A stretch of 8,906 bases of DNA from Lachnoclostridium sp. UBA903 (GTDB lineage: Bacteria; Bacillota; Clostridia; Lachnospirales; Lachnospiraceae), in contig DBEP01000046.1 of the NCBI GenBank assembly GCA_002294045.1, positions 1 to 8,906 of the forward strand, in the 5' to 3' direction. Position 1 is the first letter of the stretch. Every line of letters starts with the position of its first letter. Below, one piece after another: positions 1 through 6,819 of the stretch. Position numbers and translations under genes: made by a program. The notes beneath the pieces are model-generated. The model was not told where the DNA came from, ran no database searches, and worked only from the letters and a program-made list of their open reading frames with translations.

Positions 1-1216
1 TGTCGCCGTCACGGCCTGCACCTGCGCCCCAGCCGCCCAAAGTAGGCCCCACGTCTACAAAAGTCTCCCCGGTAACGGAGTGTGTACCGGATATGGAATA
101 AGCTCCTACCGTTAAAAAATGTCCTGCCGTAAGCTTTCCCTTATCCACCACCGGCGCCATCGCCTGCCACACTAAATCCAGGGCAAACTGCATGGATTCA
201 TAGTAACAGGATACGGCTGCCGGCCGTTTTGCATTAAAAATGCTCCCTTCCTCGGCGATGATTTCCAAAGGCTCAAATACCCCGTCGTTAATATCCTGGC
301 CCGGATCCGTACATGCCAGAAAAATGCTCCGGATAGCCGACATAAGTCCTGCACGGGACAGGTTAATGGGTCCGGGCGTCTGCGGTGCGCTTCCGGTAAA
401 ATCTACAAGCATACGGTCAACTTCAACCGTAATTTTAACCTGTATCGGAAACGGTCCGTTTCCAAGTATGTCCCGGTCCATCATGCCCTTTGCGGTGTAT
501 ATTCCGTCAGGGATGGCCGCAACCTGCTTTCTGGAAAAATCGGCGCTCGACTTAAGCAGCCGTTCAATTGCATCTTTCACAATTTCCTTTCCGTATTTAT
601 TGCATAATTCCCGGATACGCTTTTCACCGGTACGCAGTCCTGAAATCTGCGCCCACATATCCCCGATGGACATATCCGGCAAACGTACATTGCTGCGTAT
701 GATTTCTAAAACCCCTTCATTGATTACTCCTTCCTGAAACAGCTTGATACAGGGAAACTGAAGGCCCTCCTGATAGATTTCGCTGGAGTCAACCGCATAC
801 CCGGGGTCCTTACCGCCAAGTTCCGACCAATGGCATTTGTTTACGCAGTAACAGAAAACCTCGCCGTCGATAAAAACCGGAATCACCAGCCCCACATCCT
901 GGAGATGGGAACCCCCGCCGCCGTAGGGGTCATTGGTAATAATTACGTCTCCTTCCTTTAAATTACCTTTAACGGTATATTTATCAATTACCTCTTTCAC
1001 CATGGTAGTCAGCATTCCCAGAAAACCCGCCGCACCGTTTCCCTGGGTCAAAAGACGGCCCTTATCATCGGCCAGGCCTGAAGCAAAGTCCAGAACCTCA
1101 TATATAATCGGGCTCTTGGAAGTTCTGGCTACCGACAGAAACATTTCTTCCCCGATTGCCTGAAGGGAATCTTTAATAATATCAAGTGTAATTAAATCCG
1201 CTTCCCGTTTTTGCAT
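1..1216 (-). CDS. hyuB: HyuB-type hydantoinase/oxoprolinase beta subunit, N-terminal 405 residues (cut by window edge)
   Basis: HyuB subunits pair with HyuA to hydrolyse hydantoins, N-methylhydantoin, 5-oxoproline-like lactams and related cyclic amides at the cost of ATP in the cytoplasm. Reading the minus strand from the ATG at 1216-1214 gives 405 codons with no stop to the edge. Family members usually have about 520-600 residues, so roughly a quarter to a third is missing. Recognisable blocks are the N-terminal segment around residues 20-65, an NDPYGGGGSHLQDV block at 95-108 (family form NDPY.GG.H..D), a CHWSELGG block at 128-135 (family form HHADIGG), VDFTGSAPQTPGPIN at 271-285, and a glycine-rich GGWGAGAGRDGD at 394-405. 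The start lies 4 nt after the hyuA stop, and its G-rich ribosome binding site sits inside the last hyuA codons, so the two are probably translationally coupled. Family call is secure; substrate is unknown. Acetophenone or acetone carboxylase subunits are distant alternatives. Confidence 0.93.
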   Translation of the reverse strand, partial: MQKREADLITLDIIKDSLQAIGEEMFLSVARTSKSPIIYEVLDFASGLADDKGRLLTQGNGAAGFLGMLTTMVKEVIDKYTVKGNLKEGDVIITNDPYGGGGSHLQDVGLVIPVFIDGEVFCYCVNKCHWSELGGKDPGYAVDSSEIYQEGLQFPCIKLFQEGVINEGVLEIIRSNVRLPDMSIGDMWAQISGLRTGEKRIRELCNKYGKEIVKDAIERLLKSSADFSRKQVAAIPDGIYTAKGMMDRDILGNGPFPIQVKITVEVDRMLVDFTGSAPQTPGPINLSRAGLMSAIRSIFLACTDPGQDINDGVFEPLEIIAEEGSIFNAKRPAAVSCYYESMQFALDLVWQAMAPVVDKGKLTAGHFLTVGAYSISGTHSVTGETFVDVGPTLGGWGAGAGRDGD

Positions 1217-1220
1217 AATA

Positions 1221-3263
1221 CTACACCCCCGTTTCTATTATAATATCACCATATTTGTCTATGTAAGCGGTCATTCCCGGATAAATTACCGTGGAGGCAC
1301 TTAATTCTTCAATGACCGCAGGCCCGGAAAGCACCATTCCCGGAGATAATTTTGCCCTGGAGTAAATTACGGTATCCAATTTGCCACTTTCTTCAAAAAT
1401 CACCGGACGTACTTCTATTATTGTTTCTTCCAGTGAGCAGGGCCGTGCTTCCATTTCCTTAACAGGAGTTTTTTCCACCTTTCCGAAGGAGGCCAGGTGC
1501 ATATTGACGATTTCAATACCGCTGTCCTCCAGGCGGAAAGAATAATTCTGTTCATGCTCCCTGTGAAAAGCTTCTATAAACAGGTCCCTGTTTCCGGCAC
1601 CGATATCTTCATCCGGAACCTTTACCTTAACCGTATGGTCCTGTCCCTCATAGCGCATGTCCATATAATAAATAAAATAGACGTTTTCTTTCCCAATCCC
1701 TTTTTCGGCATTGTCCTCAAAGGCCTTTTCTTCCATCTGCCTCCATTTTCTGTTGATACTGTTATAATCCGGATTGTTTAACTTCACAGGGAAGGTCTGT
1801 ATATCATCGGAACGCAAATCCGTCATCAGCATACCCCATGCAGAAAATACGGATGCCGCAAGAGGTATGATAATTTTTTTAATATTCAGCTCCCTTGCCA
1901 GTGCCGCCGCATGCATGGGACCGCCGCCGCCGAAAGCCACCAGGGAAAATTCCCTGGGATCATAGCCTTTTCTTACGGAAACAAGCTTTAAGGCATTCAG
2001 CATATTGGAATTTGCCACCCGTATAATACCCATGGCGGCTTCTTCTGCGTCCAGCCCATAGGCAGCACCGATTTTATCCCCGATAGCGGAACGGACCTTG
2101 TCCATATCCACCTCCATATCGAAATTTTTCCGGCTCAAGCGTCCGGCTGCTAAATTGGCGTCCGTTGTAGTCGGTTCGGTACCGCCTTTTTGGTAAGCCA
2201 CAGGCCCGGGCAGGGCTCCGGCGGACTTAGGCCCCACACGCAGCGTATTTGTACTGTCAATCCATGCAATAGAACCTCCTCCGTTGCCGATTTCCACAAT
2301 ATCAACAACCGGCACCCGGATAGGATATCCCGGAAAACTCCCTGTTTTTTCTATCTTATATTCCGTAGTCGTCTTTACTTCCCCGCCGTCTATGAGAGAA
2401 CATTTCGCCGTGGTTCCTCCTATATCAAAAGCAATGACCTTTTCCTCTCCCAGCATTTTACCAAGCATGGCCGCCCCGTAAATTCCGGCTACCGGACCGG
2501 ATTCCACCATATTGATAGGCACTTCCTTCGCATTTTCAAATGTTGTGGTACCGCCGTTGCTCTGCATAATATACTTGGGACACCTGATATTTTTGGCTTC
2601 CAGTTTTTCATATAGTTTATCTATGTATTTTCCGGCAGACGGTTTTACATAAGAATTTAATACGGCCGTATTGGTCCTTTCATATTCCCGCCATTCCTTT
2701 GATATGCTGTGGGATGCCGTAACCGCAATTTCGGGCCATAATTTTGCAATCAGGTTTTTTGTCTGTACTTCATGCAATTCATTGACATAGGAATGCAAAT
2801 ATACGATTGCAATTGCTTCAACACCTTCTTTTTTAAAAACTTCCACACATTTGCGCACATCGTCTTCCTTTAACGGAACCAGCTCATTTCCCAGATAGTC
2901 CGTTCTTTCTTCCACTTCCAGCCTTAAGTAACGCGGCACAAAGGATTCCGGTTTTTTAAAGTTAAAATTAAATAAATCCGGCCGGTTTCCCCTGCCAATC
3001 TCCAGAGTGTCACGGAACCCTTTTGTTGTAATCAGTCCGGTTCTGGCGCCTTTTCGTTCCGTTAGGGCATTAATGACAACCGTGGTTCCATGAATCAGGT
3101 CCCGTACGGCTTCCGGAGCTATATTGGATTTTTCTATCACGTCCAATACCCCCTGTTCAAAATCCGGAGGTGTGGTGTGGCTTTTATTTACACATAACGT
3201 ACCGTCTTCCTCTATATATACGAGATCCGTAAAGGTACCTCCGATATCAGTAGCTACTCTCAT
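1221..3263 (-). CDS. hyuA: HyuA-type hydantoinase/oxoprolinase alpha subunit (ATP-binding)
   Basis: HyuA is the ATP-binding partner of HyuB and is thought to activate the cyclic amide by phosphorylation before ring opening. The protein has 680 residues, a normal family length. The N-terminal Hydant_A_N block begins with ATDIGGTFTDLV (residues 4-15), the first phosphate-binding motif of the ASKHA (actin/Hsp70/sugar kinase) fold. The core hydantoinase domain has a second motif AFDIGGTTAK (278-287), VDIVEIGNGGGSIAWID (320-336), LRVGPKSAGALPGPVAY (341-357), PTTTDANLAAGRL (364-376) and the adenosine-type LVAFGGGGPMHAAALA (441-456). The C-terminal domain ends with a typical GPAVIEE...VIYPGM.A segment. 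The ATG at 3263 has a perfect AGGAGG 7 nt upstream. The gene follows the XRE-cupin regulator by 51 nt and precedes hyuB by 4 nt. Small departures from consensus are IGNGGG rather than IGAGGG and AYQKGG where CYG.GG is usual. Confidence 0.96.
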   Translation of the reverse strand: MRVATDIGGTFTDLVYIEEDGTLCVNKSHTTPPDFEQGVLDVIEKSNIAPEAVRDLIHGTTVVINALTERKGARTGLITTKGFRDTLEIGRGNRPDLFNFNFKKPESFVPRYLRLEVEERTDYLGNELVPLKEDDVRKCVEVFKKEGVEAIAIVYLHSYVNELHEVQTKNLIAKLWPEIAVTASHSISKEWREYERTNTAVLNSYVKPSAGKYIDKLYEKLEAKNIRCPKYIMQSNGGTTTFENAKEVPINMVESGPVAGIYGAAMLGKMLGEEKVIAFDIGGTTAKCSLIDGGEVKTTTEYKIEKTGSFPGYPIRVPVVDIVEIGNGGGSIAWIDSTNTLRVGPKSAGALPGPVAYQKGGTEPTTTDANLAAGRLSRKNFDMEVDMDKVRSAIGDKIGAAYGLDAEEAAMGIIRVANSNMLNALKLVSVRKGYDPREFSLVAFGGGGPMHAAALARELNIKKIIIPLAASVFSAWGMLMTDLRSDDIQTFPVKLNNPDYNSINRKWRQMEEKAFEDNAEKGIGKENVYFIYYMDMRYEGQDHTVKVKVPDEDIGAGNRDLFIEAFHREHEQNYSFRLEDSGIEIVNMHLASFGKVEKTPVKEMEARPCSLEETIIEVRPVIFEESGKLDTVIYSRAKLSPGMVLSGPAVIEELSASTVIYPGMTAYIDKYGDIIIETGV

Positions 3264-3270
3264 TTTTATA

Positions 3271-3276
3271 CCTCCT
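3271..3276 (-). promoter_or_regulatory. Ribosome binding site of hyuA
   Basis: Reverse complement reads AGGAGG, a perfect anti-Shine-Dalgarno match, 7 nt before the ATG at 3263. It fixes the hyuA start immediately before the DIGGTFTD motif. It lies in the 51-nt gap after the regulator stop. I see no good promoter in that gap, so hyuA is probably cotranscribed with the regulator. Confidence 0.85.
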
Positions 3277-3314
3277 GTTTTATGTACTCCCGGAATCTCC
3301 GTAATGGATACCGG

Positions 3315-3863
3315 CTAAAATATGGCCGGAATTATAACCGTCAGCATTTCCAGATGCGTATCTTCCTTATTGATAATTTTATGGGTGCGGATTGACGGAA
3401 AATGAATCGTTTCGCCTTCTCTCACTATATGTTCCTTTCCGTCCACAATAATGGTCGCCTTTCCTTTCAGCACATAAAAAATTTCCTCGCCCGGATGGCT
3501 GGATTCTTCAAAATCATAAAAGCATGGCTCCATTTTCAGCCGGAAACAATCCAGCTTCCGGTTTTCAAATTTTCCGCTTAATACGCTGAATTCTTCATAA
3601 TTACGCTGCATGCCTTCCAATACCCGTGTACTGTTGCTGCGTACAAATTCCTCTTCCACCTCCGGCTCCGCAAATAAATCCTTCATGGGGATTTCCAAAA
3701 CATCCGCAATCTTTTTCAGGGATACTAAAGTAATAGGAGATTTTCCCCTTTCCATTTGGGATAAAAAGCTGATGGAAAAACCCGTCTTTTCACTCACATT
3801 TTTTAAAGTCATGCCTTTTTTCTTACGAACTTCCTTAATTTTCATATATACTTCCTGTCTCAT
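3315..3863 (-). CDS. XRE-family HTH / cupin-domain transcriptional regulator
   Basis: This is a DNA-binding regulator with an N-terminal helix-turn-helix and a C-terminal cupin sensor, 182 residues from the chosen start. Residues 7-62 form a lambda-repressor-like HTH (RKKKGMTLKNVSEKTGFS then FLSQMERGKSPITLVSLKKIADVLEI). Residues about 115-178 form a double-stranded beta-helix cupin, including HPGEEIFYVLKGKATI (123-138) and EGETIHFPSIRTHKI (149-163); H123, E127 and H161 are candidate ligand or metal positions. Three in-frame starts exist. The 3905 ATG is unlikely because a TATAAT -10 lies only 8 nt upstream of it. The 3863 ATG has GAGGTG 6 nt upstream and keeps the first HTH helix whole, so I chose it; 3845 (AGGAAG, 5 nt upstream, 176 aa) is a close second. 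Placed between the racemase and hyuA, it is likely the local, possibly autoregulated, controller of this catabolic cluster. The effector is unknown. Confidence 0.93.
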   Translation of the reverse strand: MRQEVYMKIKEVRKKKGMTLKNVSEKTGFSISFLSQMERGKSPITLVSLKKIADVLEIPMKDLFAEPEVEEEFVRSNSTRVLEGMQRNYEEFSVLSGKFENRKLDCFRLKMEPCFYDFEESSHPGEEIFYVLKGKATIIVDGKEHIVREGETIHFPSIRTHKIINKEDTHLEMLTVIIPAIF

Positions 3864-3869
3864 CAACAG

Positions 3870-3875
3870 CACCTC
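3870..3875 (-). promoter_or_regulatory. Ribosome binding site supporting the 3863 start of the regulator
   Basis: Reverse complement reads GAGGTG, 6 nt before the ATG at 3863. A competing weaker site, AGGAAG at 3851-3856, serves the downstream ATG at 3845. The start is therefore not fully settled. Confidence 0.55.
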
Positions 3876-3885
3876 GCAGTTATTT

Positions 3886-3907
3886 CTATGGGAATTTAAT
3901 TCCATAG
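3886..3907. promoter_or_regulatory. Imperfect palindrome, candidate operator of the XRE-cupin gene
   Basis: The plus strand reads CTATGGGAATT, a central T, then AATTCCATAG. The outer arms CTATGG/CCATAG and the inner arms GAATT/AATTC are complementary; the full dyad is asymmetric by one base, and flanking bases (TTTCTATGG against CCATAGATT) extend it partly. It covers the predicted transcription start and first ~20 nt of the regulator mRNA, where a bound dimeric repressor would block initiation. Symmetry and position are seen; the binding protein is inferred, with the adjacent XRE-cupin product the natural candidate. Confidence 0.55.
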
Positions 3908-3912
3908 ATTCT

Positions 3913-3942
3913 ATTATAAAACTAAATCCTATAAAAAAGAAA
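3913..3942 (-). promoter_or_regulatory. Candidate sigma-A promoter in front of the XRE-cupin gene
   Basis: On the minus strand a perfect TATAAT lies at 3918-3913. The best -35 is a weak TTTCTT at 3942-3937 with an 18-nt spacer, or TTCTTT with 17 nt. The predicted start point is near 3906, inside the flank of the palindrome at 3886-3907. The weak -35 suggests a modest or activator-dependent promoter. It would drive the regulator and probably hyuA-hyuB, giving the catabolic half its own transcription start separate from the transporter genes. Confidence 0.55.
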
Positions 3943-3947
3943 TAGCT

Positions 3948-3964
3948 TTTCTATGAAATAATTT
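3948..3964. promoter_or_regulatory. Possible second operator half-site
   Basis: The plus strand reads TTTCTATGAAATAATTT. Its first eight bases repeat the left arm of the palindrome (TTTCTATG at 3883-3890) and are followed by a similar AT-rich run. It lies just upstream of the candidate -35. In DNA this AT-rich an eight-base match could be chance. Confidence 0.25.
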
Positions 3965-3990
3965 ATCACGAAGTAATTTTAAAATCTCAC

Positions 3991-4764
3991 TCACCACAGC
4001 CCGGATACCCCAAAGGTCTCTTCAACTCCCCACCGTTTTATTTCCTCCCGGTCCGGGGTCTCATAAAGGGCTTTCCGGCTGAAATACCAGCCGGTTTTTG
4101 CTTTCAGCTCACATAGAAATTCCGCATATTTCAGAGGCGCTATATTAGCATCAATAATCGGAACCTTATACTCTTTCTGCAGCTGTCGGAAGAATCCCAT
4201 CTGGATTGTACAGCCCAGCAGGATAGCTTCCGCGCCGTCTTCTTCAATTGCCGCCCGTATTTCTTCCCGCATCCGCCGTCTGGTAAGCTCTGTGTCTTTT
4301 TGAAGCTCCTGAACGCCGATTTCCAGGCTGCGGAAGGATGCAAGCCGATGGATAAATCCATGATGAAATACATTATCCCGCATATCGGGAATACATTTCC
4401 TTCGTACTACTATGGTAGAAAATCTGTCAGCTAAGGTTACACCGATATGCATGGCTGCTTCCGCCGGTGCCGTTACAATCATATTATCACAGATTTCCCT
4501 GGCCTCCTTAAGAAACGGGTCATAATAGCAGCCGATGATGCAGGCATGGTAACCCTCTTTTTCCGCCTGTTTTATCCTGTGCAGCAGTTCTGCTGCTATC
4601 AGGGCTTCATAATAATGATATTCCAGGTGCCGTGGAAGCCCTTCTTTTAAACTGACTACATCCAATACGGTATCCTCTTCCTTTACCGGTTCCAGATATT
4701 CAAAGACCTCCCGGTTCCACTCTTCATGCCCTACCGGGTTTATAAATAATATTTTTTTCTTCAT
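3991..4764 (-). CDS. Asp/Glu/hydantoin racemase superfamily protein
   Basis: The family consists of cofactor-independent two-cysteine racemases and isomerases. Hydantoin racemase (HyuE) interconverts D- and L-5-substituted hydantoins, and allantoin and aspartate/glutamate racemases are relatives. The protein has 257 residues from the ATG at 4764, which has GGAGG 10 nt upstream; the longer in-frame start at 4884 would overlap the preceding ATPase gene and lacks family homology. The N-terminus KKKILFINPVG (2-12) matches the first strand of HyuE-like proteins. The two expected catalytic cysteines are present: C79 in IIGCYYDP and C185 in LLGCTIQMG, with PAEAA (100-104) in the usual position after the first. 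The C-terminal tail from about 225 to 257 is longer than in minimal family members. Location between a transporter and hyuAB favours hydantoin-type racemase over amino-acid racemase, but the substrate is inferred from context only. Confidence 0.82.
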   Translation of the reverse strand: MKKKILFINPVGHEEWNREVFEYLEPVKEEDTVLDVVSLKEGLPRHLEYHYYEALIAAELLHRIKQAEKEGYHACIIGCYYDPFLKEAREICDNMIVTAPAEAAMHIGVTLADRFSTIVVRRKCIPDMRDNVFHHGFIHRLASFRSLEIGVQELQKDTELTRRRMREEIRAAIEEDGAEAILLGCTIQMGFFRQLQKEYKVPIIDANIAPLKYAEFLCELKAKTGWYFSRKALYETPDREEIKRWGVEETFGVSGLW

Positions 4765-4774
4765 ATCGGCAATT

Positions 4775-4779
4775 CCTCC
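4775..4779 (-). promoter_or_regulatory. Ribosome binding site of the racemase-like gene
   Basis: Reverse complement reads GGAGG, 10 nt before the ATG at 4764. It selects this start over the upstream in-frame ATG at 4884 and leaves a 70-nt gap to the preceding ATPase stop. I see no terminator or clear promoter in that gap. Confidence 0.75.
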
Positions 4780-4834
4780 GTTATCATACTGAATTTCCAG
4801 GGAGCATTGTCCCGTTGCCGTAATAAAATAAGCA

Positions 4835-5818
4835 TTACTCCATACGGCCGCACAGATGGCACCGGACACTGTGGTTCCGGTCAAAGGGATGCATGGCCGG
4901 GTCCTCTGTTCTGCATTTATCCATCCTGTAATTACACCTTAGATGAAAACTGCATCCCGGCGGTACGTCAACAGGCGAAGGTATTTCACCCGTCGATTCC
5001 ACCTTATCAGGCTTTAACAGCTCTTCTTCCTCCGATATAACAGGTATGGACGATATGAGCATTTTGGTATAAGGATGCTCCGGTTTACGGAAAAATTCTT
5101 CTGCCGGAGCAATTTCAGCCATCTTTCCCAGATACAGAATTGCGACCTTGGTTGCTATATTGCGCATCAGGCTCAAATCATGGGTGATAAATAAATAAGT
5201 CAGATTTTTTTCCTTCTGGAGCTTCAGCAGCATATTAATAATTTTTGCCTGAATCGATACATCCAGGGCAGAGGTAGGCTCGTCCAGAATAATGAACTTA
5301 GGTTCCGTAGCCAGGGCTCTTGCAATGGCCACCATTTGTTTTTCACCGCCTCCTATGGAACCCGGGGATTTATACATATAATTTTCCGGCAGTTCCACCA
5401 TCTCCAACAGTTCTTTTACCCGTTTTTCCCTCTCTGCTTTACTCTTGCAGATTTTATGAACTTTCAGGGGCAGTTCCAATATTTCTTTAATTGTCTGATA
5501 CGAATTCAAGGAAGAACCGGGGTCCTGAAATACAATCTGTAAATCTTTTTTCATGGGAAGGGTTCTCTTTATCCCCTTTCCATTCAGTTCCCGACCGTTA
5601 AATATAATTTTTCCGTCCGTCGGTTCATACATACCGATAACCGAATATGCAATGGTGCTTTTCCCCGATCCGCTTTCGCCTACCAGTCCGATTATTTCCC
5701 CCTGTTTTATATCAATGGAGATATCATCAACCGCCTTAACATAAACCGGTTTTCCGTTTTTACTGCCTATATTGAAATATTGCTTCAGATTTTTAATCTG
5801 CAGAATCGTTTCTTCCAT
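4835..5818 (-). CDS. ABC transporter ATP-binding protein, oligopeptide type (DppF/OppF-like)
   Basis: This is one of two cytoplasmic nucleotide-binding subunits powering the importer encoded by the two permeases. It has 327 residues, typical of the DppF/OppF family. Visible motifs are Walker A GESGSGKST (47-55), Q-loop Q98 in IVFQDPGSSLN, Walker B FIILDE (175-180) with catalytic E180, D-loop SALD (183-186) and switch histidine H213 in ITHDL. The oligopeptide-type C-terminal extension follows, with HPYTKMLI (248-255), P..VD.PPGC.FH.RC (281-295) and cysteines 289, 295, 302, 320 and 323. The signature motif is unusual: SIGGGEKQM (154-162) where LSGGQRQR is expected, so the signature serine is a glycine. 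The ATG at 5818 has an AGGAGGTG site at 5831-5824 that overlaps the stop of the other ATPase, so the pair is probably translationally coupled. Substrate class cannot be read from this subunit. Confidence 0.95.
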   Translation of the reverse strand: MEETILQIKNLKQYFNIGSKNGKPVYVKAVDDISIDIKQGEIIGLVGESGSGKSTIAYSVIGMYEPTDGKIIFNGRELNGKGIKRTLPMKKDLQIVFQDPGSSLNSYQTIKEILELPLKVHKICKSKAEREKRVKELLEMVELPENYMYKSPGSIGGGEKQMVAIARALATEPKFIILDEPTSALDVSIQAKIINMLLKLQKEKNLTYLFITHDLSLMRNIATKVAILYLGKMAEIAPAEEFFRKPEHPYTKMLISSIPVISEEEELLKPDKVESTGEIPSPVDVPPGCSFHLRCNYRMDKCRTEDPAMHPFDRNHSVRCHLCGRME

Positions 5819-5829
5819 TTTCCCACCTC

Positions 5830-6819
5830 CTATATATGAAAGCAGGCTACTTTATGTCTGCCTCCCACATCTGCAAGCTCCGGCTTTGACTCCAGGCATT
5901 CCTTTGTGGCCCTCGGACATCTGGGGGCAAAACGGCATCCCCTGGGCGGATATAAATAGTCCGGAATGGACCCGTAAATACCTGACTGAATGCCGCCCCC
6001 TGCCAGTCTTGGAACTGCTTCCATCAGGCCTATCGTGTAGGGGTGCAGCGTGTGCTTAAACATTTCGGAAGTTTCTGCTGACTCCACTACGTTGCCGGCA
6101 TACATAACATTAATACTGTCTGTTAATTCCCTGGCAACTCCCAGAGAATGGGTAATCATAATCAGGGACATATTTCTGTTTTCAACCAGGGTATTCAGTG
6201 TTTTATGAACCTGGTCCTGAATGGTGACATCCAGGGCCGTACCCGGTTCATCCGCAATCATCAGATCCCGCTGGGTCATTATGGCCATGGCAATACAGAT
6301 GCGCTGCTTCATGCCTCCGGATAACTGATTGGGATAAAAACGGAAAATACGCTCCGGGTCCGGAATAAACACGTCCCGGATAGCCTGCAGCACCATATTC
6401 TGCTGCTCTTTTTTATCCTTTCCTTTTCCCTGGGCGGAAAACCGGACAACGTCCATCATCTGCTGGCCAATGGTAAAAACAGGATTCAATGCGGCGGAAG
6501 GTTCCTGATAAATCATGGAAATCTCACCGCTGCGTATTTCATTCAGCTGTTTATCCGTCATTTTAAGGACGTCTGCTCCCTTATAAAAGATTTCACCGCC
6601 CGGGATAAGATATTGCTTCTCCGGGATAATACCCAGAATGGATTTCACCGTGGTTGTTTTTCCGCAGCCGGCTTCCCCCACAATTCCTACCTTTTCACCC
6701 TTGCCGACAGTCAGATTCACTCCGTCCAGCACCTTTGAATATCCTTTGTATACTTTGTACCAAAGCTTTAAATCCTTTATTTCCAATATGGTTTCGCCTG
6801 CTTGTACAGCTTTATGCAT
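5830..6819 (-). CDS. ABC transporter ATP-binding protein, oligopeptide type (DppD/OppD-like)
   Basis: This is the second nucleotide-binding subunit, expected to heterodimerise with the 5818-4835 product. It has 329 residues from the ATG at 6819, matching the family (about 325-330). Motifs: Walker A GEAGCGKTT (48-56), Q-loop Q105 in MIYQEPSAALNP, signature LSGGMKQR (166-173), Walker B LMIADE (186-191) with E191, TALD D-loop, and H224 in ITHSLG. The C-terminal peptide-transporter extension has HPYTIGLMEAVP (259-270), PPRGCRFAPRCP (291-302) and cysteines 295, 301, 308 and 326. Similar cysteines ligate a [4Fe-4S] cluster in some OppD/DppD structures, so a cluster is possible here. The start at 6819 overlaps the permease stop by 8 nt (ATGCATAA) and has a G-rich AAAGGGG 9 nt upstream; the ATG at 6828 has that site directly against it, and the frame open from 6900 would reach far into the permease. 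Departures: DEPGTALD for DEPTTALD, and HS for HD. Confidence 0.94.
   Translation of the reverse strand: MHKAVQAGETILEIKDLKLWYKVYKGYSKVLDGVNLTVGKGEKVGIVGEAGCGKTTTVKSILGIIPEKQYLIPGGEIFYKGADVLKMTDKQLNEIRSGEISMIYQEPSAALNPVFTIGQQMMDVVRFSAQGKGKDKKEQQNMVLQAIRDVFIPDPERIFRFYPNQLSGGMKQRICIAMAIMTQRDLMIADEPGTALDVTIQDQVHKTLNTLVENRNMSLIMITHSLGVARELTDSINVMYAGNVVESAETSEMFKHTLHPYTIGLMEAVPRLAGGGIQSGIYGSIPDYLYPPRGCRFAPRCPRATKECLESKPELADVGGRHKVACFHI

Noticed and set aside
240..737. 165-residue open frame on the plus strand
   Set aside because: It lies wholly antisense to hyuB, whose minus-strand frame is open and matches its family along the whole length. The plus-strand translation has no family motifs.
2190..2615. 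141-residue plus-strand open frame inside hyuA
   Set aside because: It is antisense to conserved HyuA motifs and has no recognisable domain; a shadow of codon bias.
3311..3329. Inverted repeat CCGGC/GCCGG around the regulator stop codon, considered as a terminator
   Set aside because: The stem is only 5 bp with a 9-nt loop and no T-run follows on the minus strand, so it is unlikely to end transcription before hyuA.
3864..3905. Upstream ATG at 3905 as start of the XRE-cupin regulator
   Set aside because: The predicted transcript begins at about the same place, leaving no room for a ribosome binding site; the extra residues do not resemble the family.
3976..3985. Perfect 10-bp palindrome ATTTTAAAAT after the racemase stop
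   Set aside because: A pure A/T dyad of this size is common by chance in AT-rich gaps and cannot form a stable terminator.
4765..4884. 40-residue N-terminal extension of the racemase-like protein
   Set aside because: It reaches into the preceding ATPase gene, while the ATG at 4764 has a good GGAGG site and starts directly at the conserved first strand.
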